Counted from the stretch's first letter, positions 1-7,848 are shown. The stretch: 47,774 nt of DNA from Chloroflexota bacterium (GCA_021806765.1 JAJZQR010000005.1:1-47774), one strand, 5' to 3'. Made by a program: numbers and translations. Notes: generated by a model from the letters alone, not told the origin.

Positions 1-480
1 CGATCTCAGATAGCCCAGACGACCCTGCGGGCCGTCCTCGGCCAGTCGGACCTGGACGAACTGCTCGCCCAGCGGGACAAGATCAACCATCACCTGCAGC
101 AGATCATCGACGAGCAAACCGAGCCCTGGGGGGTGAAGGTGAGCAACGTGGAGATCAAGGACGTGGAGCTGCCCCAGGAGATGCAGCGGGCCATGGCCAA
201 GCAGGCAGAGGCAGAACGAGAGAAGAGGGCGAAGATCATCCACGCCCAGGGTGAGTTCGACGCCTCCGCCCGTCTGGCCGACGCCGCGGATCAGCTCAAC
301 CGGACTCCCGCGGCCCTGCAGCTGCGCTACATGCAGACCCTGACGGAGATCGCGGTGGAGAAGAACTCCACCATCGTGTTCCCGCTCCCCCTCGACATCC
401 TGGAAGGGCTGATACCGGGCCTCTTCAAGCGGAACGGCCACGCCCCCTCGGCGGAGATCCCGGGTCAAGAGGGCTCGTGA
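1..480 (+). CDS. Slipin/stomatin-like SPFH (band 7) protein, C-terminal part
   Basis: The frame is open from base 1, so the 5' part lies outside the window. The visible 159 residues begin inside the SPFH domain ([20 protein letters not shown]) and include the family hallmark ending in [20 protein letters not shown]. An Ala/Glu-rich helix follows, then a [10 protein letters not shown] segment typical of slipin tails. Slipins are membrane-anchored scaffold proteins that oligomerise in lipid microdomains, often encoded beside an NfeD-type protein; none is visible here. The downstream genes lie on the opposite strand and converge on this one. Three further SPFH proteins are encoded at 36560-40325. 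Family assignment is firm; cellular role is inferred from the family only. Confidence 0.9.
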   Translation, partial: RSQIAQTTLRAVLGQSDLDELLAQRDKINHHLQQIIDEQTEPWGVKVSNVEIKDVELPQEMQRAMAKQAEAEREKRAKIIHAQGEFDASARLADAADQLNRTPAALQLRYMQTLTEIAVEKNSTIVFPLPLDILEGLIPGLFKRNGHAPSAEIPGQEGS

Positions 481-606
481 TGGCGTGATCCGGGTTAGGC
501 GTCTCAGCCTGGGTTCTTCTGGATGGCCGTGCCGCCGGAATGAGGCCTGGCCGCCCTTCGGCACTGGGTTCGGGGACTCAGATGGGTCCCCGCCTACCCC
601 ATGGCC

Positions 607-1272
607 CTATCCTGCCCTTGAGTCACCTTTCCGAATCTGCCGTTCCACGGCCCCAAGCCTGGCCCTGGACCGCTGGACTTCCAGCTCCTGGGCCTGCAGC
701 TTCAACTGCTGCTGCAGGTCGTCCATCCGCCGGATGTCCTGGCGTAGAGCCTGCACGCTCAGGCGCAGCCGTTCCTCCTCCTCCAGGATCGACTCGCGAT
801 GCTCCAGCAGCGACCTGGCCCGTGCCTCGTCGTCCAGGACCACCCGACGGGCTTCCTCCTCGTCCTGACCAGCCCGGGCTTTCAGGTCGGCCAGCTGCGC
901 TTCGATCCGGCCGGCTGTGGCTTCCGAGTCCGTTTTGGCTCGTTCCAACGCCCTTTCCTGGCGCCGCAGTTCGGCCAGGGCCGCGCTCGCTTCCCTGGCC
1001 TCGGGCGACTCCATGGCCAGGATCTCCCGCGCCTGCAGCCGGGCCTCTTCCAGGTCGGTCCTCGTCAACTGCCCTCGCTCGGCGAGCCTCCGCAGCTCCA
1101 GAAAGGTCTCCCGGTCCAGTTCGCCCCGCGCATACAGCCGCCTCACCTCTTCTCGCAACCCCTCGCCCTCAGAACGAGGTGGGAGACCCTCGCCCCTCCT
1201 GCGTCGGTTCTCCTCCAGCGACTCTTCGGCCAGCCGCAGCAGCATGCGCAGTCCGTGATGGCCCATCATCAT
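607..1272 (-). CDS. Coiled-coil protein with SHOCT-like segment, partner of the PspA-like gene
   Basis: The 221-residue product is almost entirely charged helix. It starts MMMGHHGLRMLLRLAEE, has a SHOCT-like stretch near residues 40-67 (LREEVRRLYARGELDRETFLEL), then a long Glu/Arg/Gln coiled coil to the C-terminus. No signal peptide or membrane segment is visible. The start lies 9 bases after the stop of the pspA-like gene, and the AAGGAG at that stop can serve as its ribosome site, so the two are probably co-transcribed and coupled. SHOCT segments usually mediate oligomerisation. A structural partner of the PspA-like filament protein is a reasonable inference, but no specific function can be named. 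Confidence 0.7.
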   Translation of the reverse strand: MMMGHHGLRMLLRLAEESLEENRRRRGEGLPPRSEGEGLREEVRRLYARGELDRETFLELRRLAERGQLTRTDLEEARLQAREILAMESPEAREASAALAELRRQERALERAKTDSEATAGRIEAQLADLKARAGQDEEEARRVVLDDEARARSLLEHRESILEEEERLRLSVQALRQDIRRMDDLQQQLKLQAQELEVQRSRARLGAVERQIRKGDSRAG

Positions 1273-1281
1273 CGCCCGGCT

Positions 1282-1994
1282 TCACTCCTTCCTTGGTTCG
1301 CCGCTTCCTCGCTCCGCCAACGCCTCTCGCCGGATCCGCTCCAGTGCCTGCTCCACGCGGTGGGATCGCTCCAGGCGGCGGATCTCGCGTTCCAAAGGAT
1401 CGCCGGAGCCTGAGTAGAGGGAACCCACCTCTTCCAGCGCGTCAGCACGGGCTGTCCTGGTCGTCACCTGCTCCTCCATGCGCTCCTGGGCCCGAGCGAT
1501 GGCGGCCACCTCCGAGGACGCGGAGTCCATCACCTGGCGCAGCCGAAGGCGGGCCTCGGCAGCAGCCATCCTGGCCCCAATCTCCGCCTGTTGCGCGCGC
1601 AGGCCTTCCAGCTTCTGGCGGAGCCCGTCGCGGGCGGATTCCAGAGCGGCCTGCTGCCCTACTAGCTCTGTGAGACCCTTGGCCAGCTCGCCTCGCCGCT
1701 GCTCGCCCGCCCACCGCAGAGCCAGCGCTTGCCGGGCAAGATCCTCTCTCCCCAGCGCCAGCGCCCGCTCCGCCTGCTCGGCGTGGCGCGCCACCACCTC
1801 GCCGGCCTCGGCCTCCTGGGCTTCCAGGGTTCGCCTGGTGGCCGCCACGCCCGCACGCTCTCGTCGGCCCTGGCCAACTCACCATCCAGGGACGCCAGGC
1901 TTCTTGACAGAGCGGCGCGAGGGTCTTCCTCCGCGGCGTCGCGCTCGCGCTGGGAACTTGGGCCCCCAAACCACCTGCGCAGGAAAGATGACAT
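1282..1994 (-). pseudogene. PspA/IM30-family membrane-stress protein, interrupted by one frameshift
   Basis: The N-terminal frame starts at 1994 (MSSFLRRWFGG, then DPRAALSRSLASLDGELARADESVRA). The rest of the protein continues in another frame from about 1850 (VAATRRTLEAQEAEAGEVV, then DLARQALALR, which is a PspA hallmark). Adding one G in the GCGTGGCG stretch near 1850 restores a single protein of about 237 residues, the normal PspA length, with continuous coiled coil. PspA/Vipp1 proteins are ESCRT-III-like and polymerise on damaged membranes. The rest of the frame is well preserved, so this is either a very recent mutation or a sequencing/assembly error. The coiled-coil gene at 607-1272 follows immediately. 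Confidence 0.75.
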
Positions 1995-2134
1995 CGATCA
2001 GCAGATCCCCTGTTCAGCTACGAACGATGACTCACTTGGCTAATCCCCCGTGGGCAGCCAGCCCCCCCGTTGCCCGATGGTGTTTCCCCATGACCATCCC
2101 TGGGAAGAGCAGGCTAATCGAGCTTCCAGAGGAG

Positions 2135-2839
2135 CTACGAACCCGGGCCTGCGACGACCTCGATCACTCGCTGCATCCGGACCTTCACCTCTCGGGCGAT
2201 GTCGTCCAACTGCGGGTTGCCGACTATGCCCAGCACCGGCTCTGGGTCCATGGCCTCCACCACGGATCCACCGTCGGCATCGTACACTGCTACGTTGCAT
2301 GGTAGCAGCAGTCCCAGGTCCAGTTCCGTCTGCAGCGCCCGGTGAGCCAGGGCCGGGTTGCAGGCTCCCAATATGACGTAGGGACGGAACTCGGCCCCCA
2401 GCTTCTCCTTCATCGTCTTCCTCACGTCGATCTCGCACAACACCCCGAAGCCCTCGCTCTTTAGGGCCGCCTTGGTCTTCTCCACCGCCTCCGCGTAAGG
2501 CAGGTTGACCTGTACGCCGAAGCCGTAAGCCTTCTGCACCGCCACGGTCAAACCCTCCTTCCTCCTCACCCTTGGGGACATTCTATCCATCGGGCCGATG
2601 GGGACGGATCGGACGATCCCTCCTGACCGCGCCTCCTTCAGTTCCTGCAAATCCCTGCGCATCTGTTCGTACTGTTCCTTCGTTATCTCCCCTCGAGCAT
2701 ACCTCTCGCGGAGGATGTCCAGATCGCGACGACCGCTCGTCCCCTCCCCGAAGCCCGACTCTGCCCCCTGTTCTCGGCTCTTTCGCCGGACCACAAGCCA
2801 GGTGCCCCCAAAGAGAAGCAGCAGCCAGGAAGACATCAT
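2135..2839 (-). CDS. Membrane-anchored SHOCT plus DUF302 domain protein
   Basis: The start is placed at the ATG at 2839 because GGAGA lies 8 bases upstream and the product then opens with a membrane helix (SSWLLLLFGGTWLVV). The roughly 234-residue protein continues with a SHOCT motif (DILRERYARGEITKEQYEQM). Its C-terminal half is a DUF302 domain: FGVQVNLPYAEAVEKTKAAL, then FGVLCEIDVRKTMKEKLG, then VILGACNPALAHRALQ and LLLPCNVAVYD. The GACNP cysteine and the LLPCNV cysteine are the conserved DUF302 positions. SHOCT-DUF302 fusions are common in metal- and sulfur-rich gene neighbourhoods, but their biochemistry is undefined. It is divergent from the response regulator at 3189. Domain calls are confident; function is unknown. 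Confidence 0.85.
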   Translation of the reverse strand: MMSSWLLLLFGGTWLVVRRKSREQGAESGFGEGTSGRRDLDILRERYARGEITKEQYEQMRRDLQELKEARSGGIVRSVPIGPMDRMSPRVRRKEGLTVAVQKAYGFGVQVNLPYAEAVEKTKAALKSEGFGVLCEIDVRKTMKEKLGAEFRPYVILGACNPALAHRALQTELDLGLLLPCNVAVYDADGGSVVEAMDPEPVLGIVGNPQLDDIAREVKVRMQRVIEVVAGPGS

Positions 2840-3062
2840 CGGGTAGTTCTCCGATCTCCCACGCCAAGGTGTTGTCGTCCCAGCGGGCAGGGGATTCAAC
2901 CTTTCGACGTGAACACCGTAGCGCGGCCGGCCATCTACCACTATCCTCTTTGCGCGGTTTCGTCCTCCCCTCGTCTCACCGCAGATTTGGGACCACAGGG
3001 GCAGGACGACATTTCCCGCTACCTGGTTCGCTGCTACGCCCCCCCCCGGTGCGCACTCAACT

Positions 3063-3116
3063 CTCAGCCCATCCCAATGCCCCTTTCACAGCGCGTTAAC
3101 CTCCGTCCCATACCAT
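3063..3116 (+). promoter_or_regulatory. 11-bp direct-repeat activator array and -10 box for the NarL-type regulator
   Basis: Four tandem 11-bp units: CTCAGCCCATC at 3063, CCAATGCCCCT at 3074, TTCACAGCGCG at 3085 and TTAACCTCCGT at 3096. The last starts 15 nt before a TACCAT -10 (3111-3116). No -35 hexamer is present. The arrangement matches the arrays listed at 9324, 11484, 16691, 17976, 20390 and elsewhere. It occupies the 349-base gap between the divergent genes at 2839 and 3189; nothing else is recognisable in that gap. Confidence 0.65.
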
Positions 3117-3188
3117 TGACCCCGGCGAGTGCAGCTAAGAGCGATCGACGGGGGCGTGAGCAGCGTTTCGCCGCGGGGGGAGTGAATC

Positions 3189-3851
3189 GTGGAGCGTAAG
3201 ATTCGCCTGCTTCTGGCAGATGATCACGGCGTGTTGAGGGCGGGATTGAGAACCCTCCTGAACGCGGAGCCGGACATGGAGGTGGTGGGCGAGGCCAGTG
3301 ATGGGAGGGAGGCGATCCAGAAGGCCGCCGAGCTACACCCTGATGTGGTTCTGATGGACATTAGCATGCCCATGATGAACGGTCTAGAGGCCACTCGCCA
3401 TATCAAACGAAGCGAAGCCGCGGCAAAGGTGCTGCTCCTTACCATGCACGACAACGAGGAATACCTCGTCCGAGCGCTGGAGGCGGGAGTATCAGGCTAC
3501 CTGCCGAAGAGCGCTGCGGACACCGATCTGGTCAGTGCCATTCGGGCGGTGGACCGAGGAGATGCTTTCCTGTATCCGACCGCCGCCAAGAAACTGATCC
3601 GTGAGTATCTGGACTTGGTGGGTGGAGGCGAGGAGGTTGAACAACTCGACCGCCTCACGGACAGGGAACAGGAGGTGCTGAAGCTGGTGGCGGAAGGATA
3701 CACCAACCAGGAGATGGCCTACATGCTGGTGGTCAGCGTCAAGACTGTGGAGACCCATCGCGCCCACATCACGGAGAAGCTGGGCTTCCGGAGCCGCGCC
3801 GAATTGGTGCGCTACGCTCTGAGCAAGGGGATGCTGGAGGCCGAGGTCTAG
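3189..3851 (+). CDS. NarL/FixJ-family response regulator
   Basis: 220 residues starting at GTG. Residues 5-120 are a receiver domain with acidic pocket DDH at 11-13, phospho-acceptor Asp57 in VVLMDISMP and Lys in YLPKS. Residues 150-215 are a LuxR-type helix-turn-helix (LTDREQEVLKLVAEGYTNQEMAYML, then VKTVETHRAHITEKLGFRSRAEL). No histidine kinase is adjacent, so it is an orphan in this window. Its promoter carries the 11-bp repeat array, which suggests another (OmpR-type) regulator controls it. A convergent terminator hairpin separates it from the DoxX gene. The family is certain; the signal is unknown. Confidence 0.93.
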   Translation: MERKIRLLLADDHGVLRAGLRTLLNAEPDMEVVGEASDGREAIQKAAELHPDVVLMDISMPMMNGLEATRHIKRSEAAAKVLLLTMHDNEEYLVRALEAGVSGYLPKSAADTDLVSAIRAVDRGDAFLYPTAAKKLIREYLDLVGGGEEVEQLDRLTDREQEVLKLVAEGYTNQEMAYMLVVSVKTVETHRAHITEKLGFRSRAELVRYALSKGMLEAEV

Positions 3852-3860
3852 GAGGGCAAG

Positions 3861-3889
3861 AGGGGAACCAGCGGCCAACTGGTCCCCCT
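3861..3889. terminator. Convergent hairpin terminator
   Basis: AGGGGAACCAG at 3861-3871 pairs with CTGGTCCCCCT at 3879-3889 with one bulged A and a 7-nt loop. It lies between the regulator stop at 3851 and the convergent DoxX gene end at 3910, so it could serve both strands. There is no long U tract. Confidence 0.5.
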
Positions 3890-3909
3890 GATCCCCTTCG
3901 ATCTGTTCG

Positions 3910-4512
3910 TTAGGCTCGATGCGCCGTCGCCGCCGTCTCCATCGCGGGACCGTCGCCTCTCAGGACCACACCCGGCCGCCATGGAGTCCCCAGCATGGGG
4001 AGCAGTACGCGGTCGAGTCCGACGTAGCCGGCCGTCTTCCAGGCGAGGATGAGGGCGACGGCCAGGGCAAACATCACCGGGTTGGTGCTGGCGGTGCCGG
4101 CCATCATGAAGTTCCAGTTCATGAAGCCTCCGAAGAAGGCTGCCACGCCCACGAAGGCGCCCAGGATCAAGGCAGTGCCGATGGCCAGCTCGCCGAAGGC
4201 CACCAGCTTGGCGAACCAGACGTAGTGTCCACCGCTTAGCAGAGCCGTGAGGAAATCCCTGTACCAGTCGAAGGTAATGGGGGCCTTGCCGGTGGCAGGT
4301 ATGACCACCGCGTTGGTCCAGTAACCCTTTAGCGCTGTCCCACCGTCCATCCAGGCGGGGTTGGTCACCTTGCCGAGACCGGAACTGATCCATGAGTATC
4401 CTACGTACAGCCGGACCAGCAGCCAGATCCACGAGAACCTGGCGTCGCCGAAGAGGAGCGTCGCGACCGGCGGGTCCTCCACGATTGCACGCCGCTTGGT
4501 AATGGCCAACAT
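3910..4512 (-). CDS. DoxX/DoxD-family membrane protein (TQO small-subunit-like)
   Basis: The start is set at the ATG at 4512, preceded by a strong AAAGGAG at good spacing, giving 200 residues. The longer open frame upstream lacks comparable support. Four or more membrane helices are visible (WIWLLVRLYVGYSWISSGLGK; FAKLVAFGELAIGTALILGAF; AAFFGGFMNWNFMMAG; MFALAVALILAWKTAGYVGLD). The GYSWISSGLGKV and GELAIGTALILG motifs are typical of DoxX and of the DoxD small subunit of thiosulfate:quinone oxidoreductase. Small DoxX proteins often serve in redox or thiol homeostasis rather than thiosulfate oxidation. It is divergent from the mer operon. A palindrome array at 4616-4667 lies upstream and may be its operator. 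Confidence 0.85.
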   Translation of the reverse strand: MLAITKRRAIVEDPPVATLLFGDARFSWIWLLVRLYVGYSWISSGLGKVTNPAWMDGGTALKGYWTNAVVIPATGKAPITFDWYRDFLTALLSGGHYVWFAKLVAFGELAIGTALILGAFVGVAAFFGGFMNWNFMMAGTASTNPVMFALAVALILAWKTAGYVGLDRVLLPMLGTPWRPGVVLRGDGPAMETAATAHRA

Positions 4513-4615
4513 TTCCAGACTCCTTTCCAGTGCTACGCCGTATTTCTTGCCCAAGCTCGGAAGCATCCGGGTCTCCCATCGATAGCTAGTGTATCTGACT
4601 AACAATGAACCATGT

Positions 4616-4667
4616 ATCAGGGTCTCCCCTGATTTCCCCTGGCGGCAGGTAGGGGAAAAACCCTGAT
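4616..4667. promoter_or_regulatory. Nested palindromes upstream of the DoxX gene
   Basis: ATCAGGG (4616-4622) and CCCTGAT (4627-4633) form a perfect 7-bp palindrome with a 4-nt spacer. A third copy, CCCTGAT, sits at 4661-4667. Between them TTTCCCCT (4633-4640) is mirrored by AGGGGAAA (4651-4658). The segment lies in the 329-base divergent gap, about 100 bp upstream of the DoxX start, and looks like a dimeric repressor site or alternative hairpins. The cognate protein is not identifiable. Confidence 0.45.
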
Positions 4668-4774
4668 CTTCTCGGCTCGCTCGTCACGCTTGTCTCTTCC
4701 GCTGTGGATAACACGCGCGGGTTGCTGTCCCCACTGCTGAAGGGGCCGCCGGTCACGCGGGTTGCTCAGGTCCC

Positions 4775-4829
4775 TTGACTAGTGGGATAGGACTGCCTAG
4801 AATGCATCAACTCATCCTGATGAATTGAT
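4775..4829 (+). promoter_or_regulatory. mer operon promoter with ArsR-type operator over the transcription start
   Basis: TTGACT (4775-4780), a 17-bp spacer and TAGAAT (4798-4803) form a near-consensus housekeeping promoter. Directly after the -10 lies an inverted repeat, ATCAACTCATC (4806-4816) and GATGAATTGAT (4819-4829), matching at 10 of 11 positions with a 2-bp centre. This 11-2-11 geometry is typical of ArsR/SmtB repressors. It covers the predicted start site, so bound repressor would block transcription of the downstream arsR-merA-merT-merP genes. Confidence 0.85.
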
Positions 4830-4841
4830 AGGTACTTTGCT

Positions 4842-5189
4842 ATGACGACAGGTGAGCCGGCTTGTGCGTCGGCCGGCGCTACACAGGCAGGACTCGATGC
4901 CAGGTTCTTCCGGGGACTCGCAGACCCAACCAGGGTGCGCATCCTGGAGTACCTGGTGGGTGGGGAGAAGTGCGTGCGGGAGGTCGTGGAGGAGCTGGGC
5001 ATCCCGCAGAGCAGCGTCTCCACCCACCTGGGTTGTCTGCGGTGGTGCGGCTACGTCTCATCCCGAAAAGAGGGTCGCAACGTGTACTACCAGGTGACCG
5101 ACAACAGGGTGCTGGAGATCCTCAGGCTCGCTCGGGCCATGATAGCCGATAACGCCCAGGCCATCCTGTCCTGCCAGGTCCTGAAGTAG
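4842..5189 (+). CDS. ArsR/SmtB-family metal sensor of the CmtR type, controlling the mer operon
   Basis: 115 residues. The winged helix-turn-helix spans about 20-85 (LADPTRVRILEYL; GIPQSSVSTHLGCLRWCGYV; then the wing SRKEGRNVYYQV). Cys65 and Cys69 in the recognition region plus Cys111 near the C-terminus match the placement of the three metal thiolates of Mycobacterium CmtR (Cys57, Cys61, Cys102). Cys44 is additional. It is the first gene of a run leading into merA, merT and merP, and a clear operator lies over its own start. The inferred role is a thiolate-ligated Hg(II) or soft-metal sensor that represses the operon until metal binds. Control of mer by an ArsR protein rather than MerR is known in some Gram-positive lineages. 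Confidence 0.9.
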   Translation: MTTGEPACASAGATQAGLDARFFRGLADPTRVRILEYLVGGEKCVREVVEELGIPQSSVSTHLGCLRWCGYVSSRKEGRNVYYQVTDNRVLEILRLARAMIADNAQAILSCQVLK

Positions 5190-5215
5190 GGCGACTAAAG
5201 AGAGGAGCGATCCAG

Positions 5216-6865
5216 ATGAGTGCAACCGAGCGGCTGCGCATAGACGTTCAGGGGATGACATGCCGTCACTGCGAGATCGCCGTGTCCAACGCCCTGCGAG
5301 AGGCGGGAGCGAAGGTCCTGAGAGTGGATTACCAAGCTGGTGAGGCGCTGGTCGAGGTTCCGGCGCGGACCGACTCAGAGTCTCTCGCCCAGGCGATAAG
5401 GGGGGCGGGATACCGGCCAGGAGTGGTGGAGGTGCTCCCTGAGCAGCCAGCAAGACAGGGACAAGCCTCGGACGCCGATTACGATCTGGCGATCATCGGC
5501 TCTGGCAGCGCCGCCTTCGCTGCCGCGATCAAGGCCCGTGAGGCGGGAGCCTCGGTCGTCATGATCGAGCGTGGAATCGTGGGAGGAACCTGCGTAAACA
5601 TCGGCTGCGTGCCCAGCAAGACCCAACTAAGAGCGGCTGACCTTTTCTACCAGGCGGGCCACCAGCCCTTCGGTGGTGCGTGGACGGCTGCCCAAGGGGT
5701 GGACCTCTCCCGGCTGGTGGATCAGAAGGACGAACTCGTTGCTCGGCTGCGGAAGGAGAAGTACGAGGAGCTGATCGGCGAGTACGGTTGGGGGTTGCTG
5801 CGCGGCGAGGCCGCCTTCCTGGACGAAGGGCATCTGGAGGTAGCTAGCAGGACCATAAGCGCCCGGAGCTTCCTCATTGCCACCGGCGCCTCCCCCGCCG
5901 TCCCACCCATCCCGGGCCTAGCGGAGGCGGGCTACCTCACCAGCACGACCGCCCTGGAACTGAGTGAGCTACCCAGGAGCATCGCCGTCATCGGCTCCGG
6001 CTACGTTGCCCTGGAGTTGGGCCAGCTCTTCCACCACCTGGGGAGCCGCGTCACCCTCATGCAGCGAAGTCCCCGCATCCTCAAGGAGTACGAGCCGGAG
6101 GTCTCTGACGCCGTTTACGAGGCGATGACCGGCCAGGGGATCAGCTTCGTCACCGGGGCTGCCTACCAGTGCGTCGAGCGCACGGGCGGGAGCTACCGCG
6201 TCACGCTGGAGGTGGGCGGCCAGCAGCGGGTGGTCGAGGCGGAGCAGCTCCTCGTGGCTGTGGGACGGCAGCCCAACACGGGGGCGCTGCATCTGGAGCG
6301 GGCGGGAGTCGAGGTTGGCGAGCGAGGCGAGGTGCTGGTGGACGAGCATCTGAGGGTCAGCAACCCGAGGGTTTTCGCCGCAGGCGACGTCACCCTCGGT
6401 CCCCAGTTCGTCTACGTGGCCGCCTACGAGGGGGCGCTCGCCGCCGAGAACGCCCTCGTGGGCTCGAGAGAGGTCGATCTGTCCACCGTGCCCGGGGTGA
6501 TCTTCACCACCCCCTCCGTGGCGACGGTGGGGCTGACCGAGGCTAAGGCCAGGGCCGCAAGTCTCGACGTCAAGACCTCGGTCCTACCGGCCAGCGCCGT
6601 TCCCCGCGCCCTCGCAAACAGGGCCACGGAGGGCGTGTTCAAGCTGGTGGCGGACGCCAAGACCGACCGGATACTGGGGGCACACGTGGTGGCCGAGAAC
6701 GCGGGGGAGGTGATCTACGCGGCGACCCTGGCGGTGAAGTTCCGCCTCACCGTGTCCGACCTCACCTCGACCTTCGCCCCGTACCTTACCATGGCCGAGG
6801 GGCTGAAGCTGGCCGCCCAGACCTTCGGGCGGGATGTGTCCAAGCTCTCCTGCTGCGCGGCCTAG
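5216..6865 (+). CDS. merA: Mercuric reductase with N-terminal HMA domain
   Basis: 549 residues. Residues 6-70 are a heavy-metal-associated domain with GMTCRHC (Cys16, Cys19). A class I flavin disulfide oxidoreductase follows: FAD site IIGSGSAA near 93-100, redox pair Cys126/Cys131 in GGTCVNIGCVPSK, NADPH Rossmann motif VIGSGYVALE, and the second FAD motif VFAAGDVT. The C-terminus ends SCCAA, so the vicinal Cys546-Cys547 pair that hands Hg(II) to the active site of the partner subunit is present. The enzyme reduces Hg(II) to volatile Hg(0) with NADPH in the cytoplasm. It is the second gene of the ArsR-controlled operon, 26 bases after arsR and 12 before merT. All diagnostic residues are intact. 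Confidence 0.97.
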   Translation: MSATERLRIDVQGMTCRHCEIAVSNALREAGAKVLRVDYQAGEALVEVPARTDSESLAQAIRGAGYRPGVVEVLPEQPARQGQASDADYDLAIIGSGSAAFAAAIKAREAGASVVMIERGIVGGTCVNIGCVPSKTQLRAADLFYQAGHQPFGGAWTAAQGVDLSRLVDQKDELVARLRKEKYEELIGEYGWGLLRGEAAFLDEGHLEVASRTISARSFLIATGASPAVPPIPGLAEAGYLTSTTALELSELPRSIAVIGSGYVALELGQLFHHLGSRVTLMQRSPRILKEYEPEVSDAVYEAMTGQGISFVTGAAYQCVERTGGSYRVTLEVGGQQRVVEAEQLLVAVGRQPNTGALHLERAGVEVGERGEVLVDEHLRVSNPRVFAAGDVTLGPQFVYVAAYEGALAAENALVGSREVDLSTVPGVIFTTPSVATVGLTEAKARAASLDVKTSVLPASAVPRALANRATEGVFKLVADAKTDRILGAHVVAENAGEVIYAATLAVKFRLTVSDLTSTFAPYLTMAEGLKLAAQTFGRDVSKLSCCAA

Positions 6866-6877
6866 TGGAGGACGAAC

Positions 6878-7291
6878 GTGACTACCACCGAATCGACTAC
6901 CACTGACGCGACCAGGCCCATCGCCGGATCACCGGGCGGCACAGGAGGGTTCTCCCTCGGCACCGGACTCGGAGGTGCCCTCCTTGGCAGCGTCTGCTGC
7001 CTGGTGCCGGCCCTCGCCCTGGCAGTGGGCTTCGGCGGCGCCGCAGGCCTGGTCCAGTTGGGCAAGTATCAGCCCTTCCTGCTGGCGGCAAGCCTCCTGC
7101 TCGTCGGAGGTCTCAACTGGTACTCGGTCCGGCGGCGAGAACGGTGCTGCACGACCCCCGAGCAGAGAAGGTTTCTCTACCTCTGGCCCCTGCTGTCGGT
7201 GGGCCTCTTCCTTGTCCTCTACCTGGCTATCAATAACCTCCTGGTCCCCTGGCTCTACGATGTAGCCTCGCGGTCCATGGCGCCGATGTAG
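6878..7291 (+). CDS. merT: MerT-like mercuric ion transport membrane protein
   Basis: 137 residues with three predicted membrane helices. The first contains the vicinal Cys40-Cys41 pair (LLGSVCCLVPALALAVGFGG), as in MerT, followed by the conserved Tyr-Gln-Pro region (KYQPFLLAASLLLVGG). The cytoplasmic loop has a second pair, Cys90-Cys91 (RERCCTTPEQ), in the position of the MerT loop cysteines. The third helix is LWPLLSVGLFLVLYLAINNLLV. MerT takes Hg(II) from MerP and passes it inward to MerA. The gene lies between merA and the merP-like gene with short spacing, so it is part of the operon. The N-terminal 25 residues are Thr/Gly-rich and not conserved. Confidence 0.88.
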   Translation: MTTTESTTTDATRPIAGSPGGTGGFSLGTGLGGALLGSVCCLVPALALAVGFGGAAGLVQLGKYQPFLLAASLLLVGGLNWYSVRRRERCCTTPEQRRFLYLWPLLSVGLFLVLYLAINNLLVPWLYDVASRSMAPM

Positions 7292-7334
7292 GACGTGGCC
7301 TCGGCAACCCTAAAGACAGGAGAGCTCTGGATAG

Positions 7335-7697
7335 ATGCGAGCAAGTGTGAAGAGGATGTGCCTTCTGATCGCCCTGACCCTGGCCGTCGTCCTCACGGTC
7401 GCAGGCTGCGCTGCGAGTCCGGCTTCCGGCTCGGCTGCCCAGTCAGCCACTGAGAGCTCGACAGGGCAAGCCGGTGACTTGAGCAGCGTGACCTTCTACG
7501 TGCCCACGGTGACTTGAAGCTCCTGCGTCCCGCGTGTCACCGCCAGCGCCAAGCGGGTGATGGGCGTGGACCAGGTCCAGGTGGACCTAAGCAGCCACAA
7601 GGTGACCGTTACCTACGATCCGGCTAAGACCGACCCCGAGGCGATCAAGCGGGCGCTGGAGGCCGGGGGTGACACAGTCCTGCTTTCTGGGGGGTGA
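7335..7697 (+). CDS. merP: MerP-like HMA lipoprotein with in-frame TGA at the first metal-ligand position: candidate selenoprotein
   Basis: The frame begins with a lipoprotein signal (LTLAVVLTVAGC at about 15-26) and runs to TGA at 7515-7517. Read through, it continues uninterrupted to TGA at 7695 with clear HMA/MerP sequence: VTFYVPTVT, then codon 61 (TGA), then SSCVPRVTASAKRVMG, VDQVQVDLSSHKVTVTYDP and TDPEAIKRALEAGG. In MerP the motif is GMTCxxC, so TGA replaces exactly the first Cys, giving a U-x-x-C pair. A hairpin at 7536-7561 has the position expected of a bacterial SECIS. The product would be an exported Hg(II)-binding lipoprotein feeding MerT. AGGAGA precedes the ATG. The alternative is a nonsense mutation that leaves a 60-residue fragment. 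No selA, selB, selC or selD gene is in the window. Confidence 0.7.
7536..7561 (+). promoter_or_regulatory. Putative SECIS hairpin in merP
   Basis: GTCACCGC (7536-7543) pairs with GCGGGTGAT (7553-7561): four loop-proximal pairs, one bulged G on the 3' side, then four more pairs including one G-U. The 9-nt loop CAGCGCCAA starts 27 nt after the TGA, within the known bacterial range of about 16-37 nt, and carries a G near its 5' side. It is consistent with a SelB-binding element, but the bacterial consensus is loose. Confidence 0.5.
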
Positions 7698-7848
7698 ACT
7701 CCAGCGCCCTCAGCTTAATCCCTCAAGAGCTACTGGGCGAGAAGAAAGCCGGAGATCAATGGATCCTGGGCTCTGCACGCTCCGGCGTCCCCTTCTCCCT
7801 ATCTTCGGTACCGATCTTGCCACCTCGCCGTCGTGCCCTGTCACGAGT

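Noticed and set aside
540..1673. 377-residue Pro/Arg-rich open frame on the plus strand
   Set aside because: Composition is that of a shadow frame over the minus-strand coiled-coil and pspA genes.
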